Shown here: positions 16,987 to 18,295 of the stretch, piece by piece
Layout of the letters: every line of letters starts with the position of its first letter
Position numbering within the stretch: position 1 is the first letter of the stretch
Origin: Bacteroidales bacterium UBA2295
GTDB lineage: Bacteria > Bacteroidota > Bacteroidia > Bacteroidales > Tenuifilaceae
Reading direction: 5' to 3'
Assembly: GCA_002345825.1 (NCBI GenBank)
Contig: DDWD01000085.1
Location: 1-18,295, forward strand
DNA length: 18,295 nt
Program-made: the position numbers and the translations under genes
The notes under the pieces: generated by a model
What the model was told of the DNA's origin: nothing
Seen by the model: only the letters and a program-made list of their open reading frames with translations
Databases searched by the model: none

Positions 16987-18295
16987 ATGCGCATCGTTAA
17001 ATTAGTTTTCATCGTTTCTTTACTTATAATTAGTAAGCTATTATCGGCTCAGCAAATTACTGATGCTAACCTGAGGGCTGCTTTCACATACCAGTTTGCT
17101 CTAAATATTAGCTGGCCTAACGAGAACGAATTTGAAACGTACAACATCCTACTAATTAGCGATAACACGGAGCTCCGCGATCAGTTCGAACAAGTTTTTT
17201 CGCAAAGAGAGATAAAAGGTAAGCAAGCCGCCGTGCACTACGAAAGCGACGCAAATTTTAACCTTTCGCCCACACCTCACATAATTTTTATCGATAAATC
17301 TAAAAGAATAATTGAAGGGAGGATTCTTGAGCGTTTTGCCAGTGAACCAGTACTAGTAATTACAGAGGAAAGCAATCTGCAGTCGGGAGTAATGATTAAC
17401 CTGATTTACATCGATGAAGGCAAAACGAGCATCTCTTTTGAGCTTAACCGGGCTAATGTAGAAGGCAAAGGGCTTAGTGTATCTCCCCAACTCCTTATTC
17501 GCGGGGGATCCAGGGTTGATGTTGCCAAGCTCTACGAGCAGCAGGAGGAGGTGCTGCTAAGCGAGAGGAAAAAGGCCGAACAATACAAAGAGCAAGTTGA
17601 TGAGTTTCAAAAAACTATTGAACAGCAGCAGCTAGCTATTGAATCGCAAACTGCCAAAATTGATGAGCAGCTGGAGGAGATATCCGCAAAGCAATTTGAG
17701 CTTGATCACCAACAGCAGATGCTTCAGGAACTGCGCCACCTAATCGATTCTGTATCAAAAGAAGTTGTTCATCAGCAAGAAAAGCTGGCCTACAATCACC
17801 TTATGCTTGCAGGACAACAGGCCGAGGTAACTGAACAACGCCTTAAGCTCGAAAGGCAAGAGGCCGAGATTGAAGAAAGGAACAACGTACTACTTGAGCA
17901 ACGGAAGAAAATGCTAGAACAGCAGTATCAGATCGATGACCAGAATAAGGTACTCACTCAGCAGAAAAATCAAATTATTGGTCAAAAACGTTGGCTTCAC
18001 CTTTCGCTCACCACTGTATTTCTAGGTGTTATTGTTCTTGTGCTGCTGGCAAGATCTAATACCATTCGACGGAAAGCAAACAGGTTGCTTAAAGAAAAGA
18101 ATCTGGCTATTGAACATCAAAACAAGCAGATTGAAATGCAGAAAGCTGAAATTGAAAAGCAGGCAGAAGAGCTAGAGGAGCAGAATCTGAATCTGGAGGC
18201 CATTGTAGAGAAAAGGACTCTTGAGTATAAGATAGCCAAAGACAAAGCAGAGGAAAGCGATACGCTTAAATCGGCATTTCTGGCCAACATGAGCC
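16987..18295 (+). CDS. Sensor histidine kinase with periplasmic YfiR-like (DUF4154) domain (C-terminus off window)
   Basis: The frame is open from ATG 16987 to the edge: 436 codons plus one base. An in-frame TAG immediately upstream (16984-16986) fixes the start. Domains: signal peptide, about 1-21; YfiR-like/DUF4154, about 26-173 (RAAFTYQFALNISWP, PHIIFIDKSKR, PVLVITEES, SISFELNRANVEGKGLSVS, QLLIRGG); a heptad coiled coil, about 180-337; one membrane segment, about 336-357; a cytoplasmic coiled coil, about 362-412; and the start of HisKA at SDTLKSAFLANMS (424-436). In this family the next residue is the phospho-accepting His, and the window ends on a C, fitting CAY. Residues beyond are probably HisKA and HATPase, possibly with receiver or regulator domains. 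YfiR domains are periplasmic sensors; in Pseudomonas YfiR controls the diguanylate cyclase YfiN. It is divergent from the TonB-dependent receptor. Signal unknown. Confidence 0.9.
   Translation, partial: MRIVKLVFIVSLLIISKLLSAQQITDANLRAAFTYQFALNISWPNENEFETYNILLISDNTELRDQFEQVFSQREIKGKQAAVHYESDANFNLSPTPHIIFIDKSKRIIEGRILERFASEPVLVITEESNLQSGVMINLIYIDEGKTSISFELNRANVEGKGLSVSPQLLIRGGSRVDVAKLYEQQEEVLLSERKKAEQYKEQVDEFQKTIEQQQLAIESQTAKIDEQLEEISAKQFELDHQQQMLQELRHLIDSVSKEVVHQQEKLAYNHLMLAGQQAEVTEQRLKLERQEAEIEERNNVLLEQRKKMLEQQYQIDDQNKVLTQQKNQIIGQKRWLHLSLTTVFLGVIVLVLLARSNTIRRKANRLLKEKNLAIEHQNKQIEMQKAEIEKQAEELEEQNLNLEAIVEKRTLEYKIAKDKAEESDTLKSAFLANMS

Overview
This window looks like chromosomal DNA of a Bacteroidota bacterium. 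It carries very large, tandem-repeat, secreted cell-surface proteins, one ending in a clear type IX secretion (T9SS) type A sorting domain. It also has start sites without Shine-Dalgarno sequences, TAnnTTTG-type -7 promoter elements, and a TonB-dependent receptor next to a YfiR-like sensor kinase. I cannot place it below phylum with confidence. There are only four real genes, two of them cut by the window edges. They form two divergent pairs.

Left pair (1-13932). A minus-strand gene (1-4781, C-terminus beyond the left edge) encodes a secreted protein with an IgGFc-binding-like N-terminal region, one Ig-like domain and eleven visible PKD repeats. A 625-base intergenic region separates it from a plus-strand gene (5407-13932, 2841 aa). 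That protein has adhesin/MAM-like jelly-roll domains (one apparently nested in another), a BNR_assoc_N-like domain, eight CARDB-like domains (seven of them paired with a short Ig-like module), an array of six repeats of about 75 residues, and a T9SS C-terminal domain. The gene ends in a strong hairpin terminator. Both products are predicted to be exported, and the shared intergenic region suggests joint control, which is inference.

Spacer (13988-14461). I see no gene. It holds two direct copies of a 75-81 bp repeat ending in GGTGA...TCACC, plus smaller inverted repeats.

Right pair (14462-18295). A minus-strand TonB-dependent receptor (727 aa) is divergent across 341 bases from a plus-strand sensor kinase cut by the right edge. 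The kinase has a YfiR-like (DUF4154) domain, about 20 unbroken heptads of predicted periplasmic coiled coil, one membrane segment, a second coiled coil and the start of a HisKA domain. The last base of the window would be the first base of the predicted phospho-accepting histidine codon. The most interesting hypothesis here is that the YfiR-like domain, on a stalk long enough to cross the periplasm, reads the state of the neighbouring outer-membrane receptor.
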